This document shows, piece after piece, positions 1 through 8,964 of a stretch of DNA of 64,000 bases. Origin of the DNA: Armatimonadota bacterium (GTDB lineage: Bacteria; Armatimonadota; Fimbriimonadia; Fimbriimonadales; Fimbriimonadaceae). The notes under the pieces were generated by a model. The model did no database searches, was not told where the DNA came from, and saw nothing but the letters and a program-made list of their open reading frames with translations. Both the position numbers and the translations under genes were made by a program. The stretch lies in NCBI GenBank assembly GCA_025360125.1, contig JANYCU010000017.1, forward strand, positions 1 through 64,000. Reading direction: 5' to 3'. Within the stretch, counting starts at the first letter, position 1; the number at the start of each line of letters is the position of its first letter.

Positions 1-1
1 C

Positions 2-124
2 CTCGCTGTTACAAACTATATCGAGGAATACAACAGTTCAAGAGACCACTCGTCACTCGGGAACACTTCCCCAAGACAATTTGAAGGGCTAATCGCCGAA
101 CACCTTCAAAAGAGAGTGTCTTAA
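2..124 (+). pseudogene. IS3-family transposase (OrfB) C-terminus, partial
   Basis: Open frame from the window edge to a TAA at 122-124, 40 residues. It contains NYIEEYNSSRDHSSLG followed by TSPRQFEGL, which matches the end of the DDE integrase core of IS3-family OrfB proteins (YN..R.HSSLG..SP..F). The rest lies outside the window, so it cannot be told whether the element is intact. No convincing right-end inverted repeat was recognised before the next gene. A 17-base word at 141-157 just downstream recurs beside thyX at 17202-17218. Confidence 0.8.
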
Positions 125-204
125 TATGAGGGCTCATCTCATTGAGCGAAGCGAATAAGTTTCCTCACCTTGGTACCTGTACTGCTACATGGAATAACTC
201 TTTT

Positions 205-390
205 ATGAAGTTTGCAATTTTAGGAATTCTTGTCCTCGCCACCATCGGTTGCGGTAAGTCCGAAACGGTCACCATTGGCGAACCCGGCGAAAAAGGCATT
301 TTGAGAAAAGATATCGACACCAGCAAAGACGTCGCCGGAAAAGCATCGGACAAAATCAAAGAAGGCAACAAAGACGCATTTGGCGGTTAA
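205..390 (+). CDS. Small putative lipoprotein
   Basis: A 61-residue protein. It opens with a short charged stretch, a hydrophobic segment (about residues 3-14) and a cysteine at position 16 in TIGC, a plausible lipobox, so it is probably lipid-anchored. The rest is hydrophilic and Lys/Asp/Gly-rich (GEPGEKGIL and DVAGKASDKIKEGN). An upstream in-frame ATG at 142 exists, but that would bury the signal sequence, so 205 is preferred. No family is recognised. It ends 16 nt before the aminotransferase gene. Confidence 0.55.
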   Translation: MKFAILGILVLATIGCGKSETVTIGEPGEKGILRKDIDTSKDVAGKASDKIKEGNKDAFGG

Positions 391-394
391 AGCG

Positions 395-400
395 TAAACT
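395..400 (+). promoter_or_regulatory. -10 box of a probable leaderless promoter
   Basis: TAAACT lies 6 nt before the GTG start of the aminotransferase gene and no Shine-Dalgarno is present. The same hexamer with the same 6-nt gap precedes the GTG of the ABC-F gene at 27377. It is inferred to be a -10 element of a leaderless transcript. Confidence 0.45.
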
Positions 401-406
401 AATCGC

Positions 407-1483
407 GTGTCCCGACCCGAGCCAACGCGAATCGTTTCCAAGCTCCCCGACGCCATTCCGTTCGTCGCGCCCGAAGCATACGAGCGAGAGATGGGCACCA
501 AGTTCCTCGCCCGCCTCGGTGCGAACGAAAGCGTCTTCGGCCCATCGCCGAACGCCATTCAGGCGATGACCGAAGCCGTCCGAAACCCCCAGTGGTACGG
601 CGACCCACTTTCGTTTGAGCTCAAATCCGCGCTCGTAACCAAGCATAACCTAACCAACGACCACTTCGTGGTTGGACCCGGAATTGACGGACTGTTCACC
701 CACATCGCGAGCGCCTACTTTGCCCCTGGCGACCGGGTCGTCACCACCCTCGGCAGCTATCCCACCTTCAATTACTTCGTCGATGCAGTCGGAGCCGAGC
801 TGGTCCAAGTCCCCTATCGAAACTTAAAAGTCGACCTCGAATCACTCGCAAAAGAAGCCAAACAATGCCAAGCCAAGGCGGTGTACCTGGCAAACCCCGA
901 CAATCCGTCCGGGACATTTCACGATGGCAACGCAATTCAACACTTCATCGATCAAGTGCCCGATGAAACGCTCATCATTCTCGACGAAGCTTATCTTGAC
1001 TTCCTCGAAGACTACGAAGTTGCCGACCTAAGGCTCATTCGCCTCCGAACATTCTCCAAGCTCTACGGTATGGCCGGAGCCCGAGTCGCGTACGCCTTCG
1101 GCGAACCCGAAACCTTGCAACCGCTCAACCGCATCCGCCCCCACTTCGAAGTGAACTCAATCGCCCAAGCCGGAGCACTGGCCTCACTGCAAGATCACGA
1201 TTTCAAAACGAAAATTCAAGAAAAAAACAGGCTGGCAAAATACGACCTTGCGATCCTGCTCGAAAAATACGGACTGTATCCTCTCGCTTCCAGCACCAAC
1301 TTCGTGCTGGGTGACGCTGGAAGCAAAGCGCGCGCCGAGGCAATCGTAACCAACCTACGGCAAGAACGAGTCTTCATTCGCAAACCCGGTCTCGCTCCAT
1401 TGGATCAGTACATTCGAGTGTCGGTCGGCACCGAAGAGGACTACGCGGTTTTAGCCAAAGCCCTGAAGCAAGTGAACCTCTAA
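407..1483 (+). CDS. PLP-dependent aminotransferase, histidinol-phosphate aminotransferase-like
   Basis: A 358-residue fold-type I (class I/II) aminotransferase, the usual length for HisC. It has ANPDNPSG at 162-169, DEAY at 193-196 binding the cofactor, and the Schiff-base lysine K218 in RTFSKLYGMAGARVAY. HisC converts imidazole-acetol phosphate to histidinol phosphate with glutamate; relatives act on aromatic amino acids or other substrates. No other his genes are nearby, so the substrate is open. It starts with GTG at 407 directly behind a TAAACT box. The GH106 gene follows in the same direction after 25 nt. Confidence 0.85.
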   Translation: MSRPEPTRIVSKLPDAIPFVAPEAYEREMGTKFLARLGANESVFGPSPNAIQAMTEAVRNPQWYGDPLSFELKSALVTKHNLTNDHFVVGPGIDGLFTHIASAYFAPGDRVVTTLGSYPTFNYFVDAVGAELVQVPYRNLKVDLESLAKEAKQCQAKAVYLANPDNPSGTFHDGNAIQHFIDQVPDETLIILDEAYLDFLEDYEVADLRLIRLRTFSKLYGMAGARVAYAFGEPETLQPLNRIRPHFEVNSIAQAGALASLQDHDFKTKIQEKNRLAKYDLAILLEKYGLYPLASSTNFVLGDAGSKARAEAIVTNLRQERVFIRKPGLAPLDQYIRVSVGTEEDYAVLAKALKQVNL

Positions 1484-1497
1484 ATAGGTAACATTGC

Positions 1498-1502
1498 GGA
1501 GG
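1498..1502 (+). promoter_or_regulatory. Shine-Dalgarno GGAGG deciding the GH106 start
   Basis: GGAGG sits 6 nt upstream of ATG 1509. An in-frame TTG at 1494 would lie before this site, so the ATG is chosen. The ATG also begins a proper signal peptide. Confidence 0.75.
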
Positions 1503-1508
1503 TGTCTT

Positions 1509-4500
1509 ATGAGGGTTAATCCACGTCTTTTTGCGAGTCTTTCTTTGGTTGCGTTTGCCGCAATTTTCAACGCCCAAACGCTGTTGGATGCAGGTTTCAA
1601 GAACCCGCCCAACTCCGCAAAACCGCACACATGGTGGCACTGGATCAACGGCAACATCAGCAAGCGCGGAATCACCGCCGACCTTGAGGCAATGAAGAAG
1701 ATCGGCCTCGGCGGAGCCCAAATCTTTAACGTCGAAGTCGGAATTCCCGTCGGCAAAACCCCGATGATGACACCTCAATGGCAAGACGCCATGGCCTGGG
1801 CATTCAAAGAAGCAAAACGACTGAACATCGAAATCTGCGTTCATAACTGCGGCGGATGGTCCAGCAGCGGCGGCCCATGGGTCAAGCCAGCCGACGCAAT
1901 GCAATTTCTCACCTGGTCCGAAACAACCGTTGTCGGCCCAAAAAGGTTCGATGGCGTTCTCGCAAAGCCTCAATCAAAACTCAATTACTACAAGGACATC
2001 GAAGTCTATGCCGTTCGCAAGGCATCCAACTCCACCTTCCGAAACCCAAATATTCGCACCAAAGCCAGCTTCGATCGCGGCGACAAAATGGCCCCCGAAT
2101 TCGAAAATATTCCCAGTGACGCGGTCATTCCCGACGGCGATGTCAAAACCCTCCACATGGATTCGTCTGGCAGAGTCAATTGGGATGTCCCCGAAGGCGA
2201 ATGGACGATCATCCGAATGGGTCACACCCCAACCGGAGCCGTCAACTCACCGTCACCCGTCTCGGGCCGGGGACCTGAGGTCGACAAGCTCAGCCGAACC
2301 GCCCTCGATCATTTCTGGAGCGGGATGATGGCCGACGTCCTCAAGGACAACGGACCAATCGAAAAATACGGACTCATGAATGCCTTGGTCGACAGCTACG
2401 AAGTCGGCAGCCAAAACTGGACTCCAAAATTCCGCGAAGAGTTCATGAAGCGGCGCGGCTACGACCCAATGCCTTTCCTCCCCGCCATAACCGGACGAAT
2501 TGTCCAAAGCGGCGAACGAACAGAGCGATTCCTTTGGGACTGGCGAAGGACCATTTGCGACCTGTTCTCCGACAATTATTTCGGATACTTTAAAGAGCTA
2601 TGCCACAGGAACGGCCTTAAGTTCTCAACCGAGGGCTACGGCAATGGCTCTTTCGATAATCTTCAGGTCAGTGGCCTGGCCGATATCCCAATGGGCGAGT
2701 TCTGGGTTCCAAACGGAATGGCCCAAGAGTCAACCAAACTTGCCGCATCCGCCGCGCACACAAACGGAAAACCCATCGTCGGAGCCGAGTCATTCACCAC
2801 CGACGAAGGCAACAGTCGATACAAAGTCGATCCCTACTCCATCAAGGCACTCGGCGACCGAATCTTCACACTCGGTATCAACCGCTACATCTTCCACCGA
2901 TTCGCTCACCAACCGTGGCTCGATCTCGAACCCGGAATGACGATGGGTCCATGGGGAATGAACCTTGACCGAACCATCACGTGGTGGGATCAAGGCCAAG
3001 CCTGGATGAAATACATCGCGCGATGTCAGTACCTCCTTCAATCCGGTCGATTCGTCGCCGACGTCGTCTCATTTACGGGCGAAGAAGGCCCCAATGACCT
3101 TCCGCTCATGAAAGGCAAGGAGATCCCCGAAGGCTACGACTACGACGGTTGTGACGCCACCGTCTTGCACCAAATGCGAGTCGAGAATGGACAGATTGTC
3201 CTGCCAACTGGAATGCGATATCGAGTGCTCGTCCTGCCCAACAGCAAATGGATGACCACCAAGACCCTCGCCAAGATCGCGGAGCTCGCCCAGGCCGGAG
3301 CCATCATCGTTGGTTCCAAGCCACAAGGTTCTCCAAGTCTTTCCGATGAAAAGTCCGATGCCAACTACCAGACCATGGTCGACCGCGTTTGGACCAAAGT
3401 TCACGGATCGGAAACTCTCCGTGAAGTCTTGGCCAGCACGAAAATTACACCGGACCTCACCGCAACCCGCCCCGTCAACTGGATTCACCGAGTCGATAAA
3501 GGAACGGACTACTACTTTGTAGCTAATCCGGCTTACCGCCCGGTTGACCTTGATGTTTCTTTCCGAATATCTGGTCGACAACCGGAGCTTTGGAATCCCG
3601 AAACCGGAGCCACTGAAGACGCCATGGTTTGGCGCGCAGCAAACGGAAGAACCAACGTCTCCCTACGCCTCGAATCAGCCGGATCAACCTTCGTCATTTT
3701 CCGAAAAGCTCCCGCCAAAAAGCACCTCACGTCTCTCGTCTGGCTAGGCGATAGCGAGAAAGAGCCGCAAATGCCAAAGGTCGCCGTGATCTCGGCTCGA
3801 TGGGAAGCTACCGACGGAGCTGGAGGAATCGATGCCACTGAAAAAGCGAAATCGCTCATTGAGCACGGTGAAACCGAAATTGAAGCCACCAACGCGAATT
3901 TTGGCGATCCGACATACAACCACGTCAAGCACCTTCATTTGGTTTACACGATCGACGGAAAGGAGTTCACGCGAAACATCGCGGAGAACGACTCGCTCTC
4001 GTTCATGCCCAAAGGGCCAGACGATGCCCCGCCAAACTTCTTGGCAACCAATGGCCAGATTTTGCCGTGGAAGTCGGGACACATTAAATTCACGAACTCC
4101 GATGGCGTTTCTGGAATGATTGGTAGTACCCCAAAGATGGTTCCTCTGAACCAGCCGTGGACGATCCATTTCCCACCAAAGAAGGGAGCGCCCGCAAGCA
4201 TTTCGATGAATAAATTGATGTCTTGGACCGACTCGTCGGTCGATGGAGTTAAGTACTTCTCGGGGACGGCAACCTACTCCTCAAGCTTCAAGTCAAATGG
4301 GGCTTCACCCACTGGACCAACGTGGCTCGATCTGGGCAAAGTCAAAAATTTTGCCGAAATTGAACTCAACGGGCACCACTTCGAAACATTGTGGAAAGCA
4401 CCATTCCGAGTCGACGTCTCCAAGTACCTCAAGAAAGGAAGCAACAGCCTCGTCGTCAAAGTCACCAACCTTTGGGGCAACCGATTGATCGGCGACGATC

Positions 4501-4718
4501 AATATCCACCCGAAGCGAAGTACAACGGCGGCCCGATTGCCGAGTGGCCAAAGTGGATTCTCGACGGAACTCCGCGACCGCCAACTCAGCGAATCGGCTT
4601 CACCACCTGGAAGTTCTACGACAAGAACTCGCCATTGCTCGACTCCGGACTGATCGGCCCAGTTCAACTCGTGACCATTCTGCCAATTAGCGGCTCCTTA
4701 CTAAAGAAGTCACATTAG
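1509..4718 (+). CDS. Exported glycoside hydrolase, GH106 (alpha-L-rhamnosidase) type
   Basis: A 1069-residue protein with an N-terminal signal peptide (hydrophobic residues about 7-20, likely cut near FNA-QT). It then has the typical GH106 opening WWHWINGNISKRGIT followed by a TIM-barrel-like domain. The C-terminal part resembles the galactose-binding-like beta domain seen in these enzymes (WLDLGKVKNFAEIELNG and LVVKVTNLWGNRLIGDD). Family members remove alpha-L-rhamnose from plant cell-wall polysaccharides or glycosides outside the cytoplasm. Length fits the family. The assignment is by remembered family pattern; substrate not determined. It is convergent with the giant gene pair. Confidence 0.85.
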   Translation: MRVNPRLFASLSLVAFAAIFNAQTLLDAGFKNPPNSAKPHTWWHWINGNISKRGITADLEAMKKIGLGGAQIFNVEVGIPVGKTPMMTPQWQDAMAWAFKEAKRLNIEICVHNCGGWSSSGGPWVKPADAMQFLTWSETTVVGPKRFDGVLAKPQSKLNYYKDIEVYAVRKASNSTFRNPNIRTKASFDRGDKMAPEFENIPSDAVIPDGDVKTLHMDSSGRVNWDVPEGEWTIIRMGHTPTGAVNSPSPVSGRGPEVDKLSRTALDHFWSGMMADVLKDNGPIEKYGLMNALVDSYEVGSQNWTPKFREEFMKRRGYDPMPFLPAITGRIVQSGERTERFLWDWRRTICDLFSDNYFGYFKELCHRNGLKFSTEGYGNGSFDNLQVSGLADIPMGEFWVPNGMAQESTKLAASAAHTNGKPIVGAESFTTDEGNSRYKVDPYSIKALGDRIFTLGINRYIFHRFAHQPWLDLEPGMTMGPWGMNLDRTITWWDQGQAWMKYIARCQYLLQSGRFVADVVSFTGEEGPNDLPLMKGKEIPEGYDYDGCDATVLHQMRVENGQIVLPTGMRYRVLVLPNSKWMTTKTLAKIAELAQAGAIIVGSKPQGSPSLSDEKSDANYQTMVDRVWTKVHGSETLREVLASTKITPDLTATRPVNWIHRVDKGTDYYFVANPAYRPVDLDVSFRISGRQPELWNPETGATEDAMVWRAANGRTNVSLRLESAGSTFVIFRKAPAKKHLTSLVWLGDSEKEPQMPKVAVISARWEATDGAGGIDATEKAKSLIEHGETEIEATNANFGDPTYNHVKHLHLVYTIDGKEFTRNIAENDSLSFMPKGPDDAPPNFLATNGQILPWKSGHIKFTNSDGVSGMIGSTPKMVPLNQPWTIHFPPKKGAPASISMNKLMSWTDSSVDGVKYFSGTATYSSSFKSNGASPTGPTWLDLGKVKNFAEIELNGHHFETLWKAPFRVDVSKYLKKGSNSLVVKVTNLWGNRLIGDDQYPPEAKYNGGPIAEWPKWILDGTPRPPTQRIGFTTWKFYDKNSPLLDSGLIGPVQLVTILPISGSLLKKSH

Positions 4719-4765
4719 GCTTCAAAAGGCCATATCCGGTTAGCTCTTTAAGTAACTGCGGAAAT

Positions 4766-4799
4766 CGGGAAACATAAAGCTATGGCTTTATGTTTCCCG
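4766..4799. terminator. Perfect 15-bp hairpin between convergent genes
   Basis: Arms 4766-4780 and 4785-4799 are exact reverse complements with a 4-nt loop (TATG). The hairpin begins inside the stop codon of the 1394-residue minus-strand gene and lies 48 nt after the GH106 stop. There is no strong T tract on either side, so it may be a bidirectional terminator or an mRNA 3'-end stabiliser. Confidence 0.65.
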
Positions 4800-7700
4800 G
4801 TTCACGCACGAAAGGGCTTCCCAATGTCAGGTTAATCACATCTGCGTGAACTAACCTGCCCGCGATACTCGATGTATTGATTGAAACTGGTGGGTCTCCT
4901 GCCTGACTTGGGTGGACTTCGTACTCACGGAGCACAACTCGATATTCGCTCGCACGATTTGGCACGGTCACGGTCCCAGGACGGCCTTGCGCCAACTGAG
5001 CGAGATTTTCAGGCTTTCCGCTCCAATCATATAAGTTCGACAAAAGGGCAAACATTCCCAATGGGCCATTGCTGAATGGAACGAAGAACTCAAAAGGTTC
5101 ATTGTCTCTCGTGACTGGCATCCAAGGTGCGTCGGGACTACTGTTCGCCTGAGTTTCTAAGGTACCAATGACAACGTTTGAGGCGACCTTGGTTTTGCCA
5201 GCTATGCCAGCATAAAACACATGAAAAGTCTTGCGCTGTTCGACGGTTACGACCAACGCGACTCGGTCGGGCTGCAACTGTGTGATCTCGGTTACCGACA
5301 AGGGACTTACATGGTTTCCTTCCGTTGAATTTGGTTGATATCGGCAAACCACCAGCCTTAAGAATGGCGTGTAATACGGATTGAGAGGATCGATTTCAAT
5401 GTCCACGAACCACAACTGAAGCTGTGCATCGAACTTGGGATCGTAAGTGATAAGAGTCGCGGTTCCGCCAATTTCGGGAATTTGAACTTGGTTGGCAACC
5501 CCTGATTTTCCGAGGAAATGAGCTGGCGTCATGTTCAAGGTGTTGTCCAAGAATTCAAATGCAGGGTCAAAACCGATCGTGGAATGGTAATAGTAATCTG
5601 GATTATTTGAATTTGGTCCAGATCCATCGGGCAACACAACCGCAAGCTTTTCGCCTATACCGCTCGAAAACCAAGGCCGACGCAAGTAAATCCGAATGGT
5701 GTTTCCTCGCTTGCGACTCACTTTCCCGGTTGGAGTAGAGTCGCTTGCCCAAGTCATTGCCGGGAGGACGTATTCGACTTGAGGCTTGTCGGGGCGCTTA
5801 CTTGATGGAACGATAATATTGGTCTTGATGTATGATCGCGTGTAGGCTCCAGATGGTCCTTCAGACTCAGTTGATGCCGCTGAAGCAACCAACTTAAGAC
5901 GTTGGCGGCTGAGTGCCTTGGCTACCGGATTTGCCTTTTGGGCATTGGGGAAGAAGTCTGCATATCGTGTCTTTGCAGTAGCCGTTATTTCGACAATATG
6001 GCACTTCGTATCGTGAAATTCTATGCCCTCATCGGCATACCATCCATTAACGGGAACGGTGTCGATGTAGGCGGGATTCAGATCTGAAATCTTGGCGTCG
6101 TGGCCCTCGGCTTCGGTCTTTCTTCGATGTTCTGAAAGGTCATCGACGGGGTCCGAATAACTGATTGTGAATTCCAATTCTTCGGTACTCCAGCCATGGA
6201 CCTGTCCGCGCATGTCAAATGTCGCGGCTGTTCCCTCTCGACTGACTTCAATCTTATCGAACTTAAATCCATTTTCTGGAACTTGGGTGGCATAGACAAC
6301 CCTCACAGCCCGTGTCGGAGTAATTGCTGAGTTTTGACCTCGAAGGCAGGCTTCAAGCGCTTTTTGAGAGCTTGACTCAACTGGCGCTTCGCGAGTAAAC
6401 CTGATTGCAATTGGTCGATAACTGACTGGCTCGAAGCTGAACGGTTTGTGGGTGCGATGGCTCTCCATCCTTTGACTAAACTTCGGTGTTTTTGCAGCTC
6501 GGACCAAGCTGTCTCCTTTTGTTTGGAGGGACTTTTCTATCCACCGAGTCTGTTCAAAGACCGGAAGATAGTCTTCGCTGGTCGTTGAACTTAAGCTAAC
6601 GGTTACGTCTTGTCCTGGAGCCAATGTCAATCCGATTCCCTGGATACCTGTCGAACTGTCCATCTTAAAGGCAGAGCCTGGCATCAAAGATAAGGTCGAA
6701 GCCTGGGCATCGATCCATCCACCCGCAGGAAGGAATCCAGTCGTCGCGACATCGGTCGGTTTTGATGCTCGACCTTCGCGCTTTACGGCAGCCCCCACGC
6801 AAGCAGGATCGATGAAATACGGGACTGGCGGCGCATTAACAGACGTGATGGTATCGGGGATCTCTTTTCGAGCGTCAACCGATGCCACTTTGTCCCAAAA
6901 TGTAGGGTCGGGCGATCCAGTTGGCAGATCAAATTTGCCGTGAAGCTCGGCCATACTCATTCCGCCGACAGGAGGATAGAGGAACCTAAGAGATTTTGAA
7001 CCGACCTTTCCATCAGCGGTCTTACGGACGGCTAAAACGTTTGCAGATTCACCAGGTCCGGCACTATCGTGCAAATGAACAGATGGAGGCAAAATTGGCT
7101 CGTGTCGAAGATAAGCAATTGTCTGAGATGCGCCCGAAGGTTCTTTGGCCGTCAACGGCAAACTGTTACCAGCGAGATCGACAGATCGTGATCGAATTGC
7201 ATAAACCTCGCCGTAGCGCAGGGTAGGTAACGATCCCTTTGCTGGCTCGGCAAAATAATTCAAACGATAGAACTTGTCAGATTCGGTTGCCTGATATTTG
7301 TGGCTCCGTGCTTCATCAATCGACGAAATAGTTGATGTATCAGGCATCGAGTCATCTTGTAGGCTACGATCAACCAGTGGGCTAACTGGTTTCGGAGCGG
7401 AAAGACTCCAGCCATCCCAAGTGAGGACGCTCTCTGGGATCTTGACAACCTTTCCATCCGGCGACGATGTGTTACTTGGCGATACGTGACCTTCGTCCGA
7501 AAGATCGATTGGCAAAGCTTTATCTGCGATTCGATAGAAGAGCGTGCGGGCAGTTAGAGAGAACCATTTTCCCTTATGAAGAACGTCTGGGCGCCAACCC
7601 TTATGGAGGTCGTCAGCATAAAGCGTATCCGCAAATCTCGCACTGTAGATTTGTTGTCCAATCGTGTCTCGAACCAAGTGTCGTGCAGAGTGTTCTCTTC

Positions 7701-8964
7701 GATACAGCGTAATTCCCGCGGTACGTCTTGCGGGTAACTGAGCGGCATCGCGATCTTCGGATTGTGCCGCGATTTTTTGAGTACCGCGATCTTGAATATT
7801 GGCCAGATCTGGATTTGCCGCTCCAATTTTTGGAGGACGCCCCGTTTGTCCTCCAGCCCCGATCCTTACTGCCAAACTCGACATCGCCAACAAATTCGTC
7901 TTCTGAACTTCCAGGTGATCTAAAAATCCTGCGGTTTGAAGAACGGCACCAGACAGGTCCATTGCCCCAAGAGCGACGTCTTCGGGATTCATTCGCATGA
8001 ATCCCTGCACAATATCGCTTGAGTAGCTGGTTGTTCCTTTCACCGAGGTTCTTTCTTTGGCAAGAAATCCGGTTGAAGTTATCGAGCACATGGTTCCAGG
8101 GAACTTGGTTGATGCCGTCGGCATGCCGTCGACCTGAATTGAAAGGACCCCATCTCCGGGTGGCAAAGATGCAATTTCTAGGTCGAGAACAACGCCTACA
8201 AGCCGCATTAACTGCGGATGCTGACATAGCATGGCATGGGCATCATGAAAATCGGTCTCAGGTCGAGTCGGCAATGCCCAAACACCCGTTGCAGGCACAA
8301 ATGGACGATGAAAATGAACCGCTTCAACCATCAGATCAGATACTTTTTGACCAACCACGGCTTGTCCTACTCGCCTGGATTCCAATATTGATTTGAACTG
8401 AGGATGAGCAATGTCAGCTTCCATCGTTGCTCTGATCGGAGCATGAGGATCCTTTGCCGTACTTCGAACACTTTTTGTTCGCAAGACTCGACTCTTCGCC
8501 AAGTCCGCACTTGGAGCCATGACCGTAAGGTTAGGGTTGATCGTCTGATCACCGAACTTCAAGCTCGGCTCGAAAGAGGCCACAGCAAAGTCGGCATGAA
8601 TGAGTTCAATGTGCTTGTAAATATCGAAAGTTGAAAACGTTCGAACTTCTTGCCATTCCGGCTTTACTGGATCATAAGATATAACGGGACCGTCGGCAGG
8701 GAAGAACTTCGCAAAAAGTCCTGGCTCAGGCTTTGAAATTATTTTCGCATCAATCGGCTTGCCATTAAAGAAAACCTTGATCGCAATAGACTCGGGTTTG
8801 AATCCGGCAACCGTGGGGAAGTTAGAGACCTTGGCTTTTCCACCTGCCTGGGCTAACTCTTGGGCCGTATAGCTCAAGTGGAATGTGGCGTGGGCAGACA
8901 TGATGAGTTTGCCTTGCTCGGATCGTCCGTTGGGCAGTGCGGTCCAAATGATGGTTTCTTTCAT
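4780..8964 (-). CDS. Giant protein of unknown function (1394 aa), second gene of a pair
   Basis: No family is recognised. There is no signal peptide or membrane segment; the protein starts MKETIIWTALPNG. Much of it looks beta-rich. Near residue 590 it has YAIRSRSVDLAGNSLP, the kind of strand seen at the end of fibronectin- or Ig-like domains. An earlier block contains TAGITLYRREHS followed by LYADDLHKGWRPDV. The ATG overlaps the stop of the upstream 1586-residue gene by 4 bp (ATGA), so the two are translationally coupled and probably make partner proteins. A perfect hairpin marks the end. It could be a surface, assembly or insecticidal-type protein; no function is claimed. Confidence 0.8.
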   Translation of the reverse strand: MKETIIWTALPNGRSEQGKLIMSAHATFHLSYTAQELAQAGGKAKVSNFPTVAGFKPESIAIKVFFNGKPIDAKIISKPEPGLFAKFFPADGPVISYDPVKPEWQEVRTFSTFDIYKHIELIHADFAVASFEPSLKFGDQTINPNLTVMAPSADLAKSRVLRTKSVRSTAKDPHAPIRATMEADIAHPQFKSILESRRVGQAVVGQKVSDLMVEAVHFHRPFVPATGVWALPTRPETDFHDAHAMLCQHPQLMRLVGVVLDLEIASLPPGDGVLSIQVDGMPTASTKFPGTMCSITSTGFLAKERTSVKGTTSYSSDIVQGFMRMNPEDVALGAMDLSGAVLQTAGFLDHLEVQKTNLLAMSSLAVRIGAGGQTGRPPKIGAANPDLANIQDRGTQKIAAQSEDRDAAQLPARRTAGITLYRREHSARHLVRDTIGQQIYSARFADTLYADDLHKGWRPDVLHKGKWFSLTARTLFYRIADKALPIDLSDEGHVSPSNTSSPDGKVVKIPESVLTWDGWSLSAPKPVSPLVDRSLQDDSMPDTSTISSIDEARSHKYQATESDKFYRLNYFAEPAKGSLPTLRYGEVYAIRSRSVDLAGNSLPLTAKEPSGASQTIAYLRHEPILPPSVHLHDSAGPGESANVLAVRKTADGKVGSKSLRFLYPPVGGMSMAELHGKFDLPTGSPDPTFWDKVASVDARKEIPDTITSVNAPPVPYFIDPACVGAAVKREGRASKPTDVATTGFLPAGGWIDAQASTLSLMPGSAFKMDSSTGIQGIGLTLAPGQDVTVSLSSTTSEDYLPVFEQTRWIEKSLQTKGDSLVRAAKTPKFSQRMESHRTHKPFSFEPVSYRPIAIRFTREAPVESSSQKALEACLRGQNSAITPTRAVRVVYATQVPENGFKFDKIEVSREGTAATFDMRGQVHGWSTEELEFTISYSDPVDDLSEHRRKTEAEGHDAKISDLNPAYIDTVPVNGWYADEGIEFHDTKCHIVEITATAKTRYADFFPNAQKANPVAKALSRQRLKLVASAASTESEGPSGAYTRSYIKTNIIVPSSKRPDKPQVEYVLPAMTWASDSTPTGKVSRKRGNTIRIYLRRPWFSSGIGEKLAVVLPDGSGPNSNNPDYYYHSTIGFDPAFEFLDNTLNMTPAHFLGKSGVANQVQIPEIGGTATLITYDPKFDAQLQLWFVDIEIDPLNPYYTPFLRLVVCRYQPNSTEGNHVSPLSVTEITQLQPDRVALVVTVEQRKTFHVFYAGIAGKTKVASNVVIGTLETQANSSPDAPWMPVTRDNEPFEFFVPFSNGPLGMFALLSNLYDWSGKPENLAQLAQGRPGTVTVPNRASEYRVVLREYEVHPSQAGDPPVSINTSSIAGRLVHADVINLTLGSPFVREPGNIKP

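Noticed and set aside
1374-1973. 199-residue minus-strand frame across the aminotransferase-GH106 junction
   Set aside because: Overlaps two well-supported genes and has no family features.
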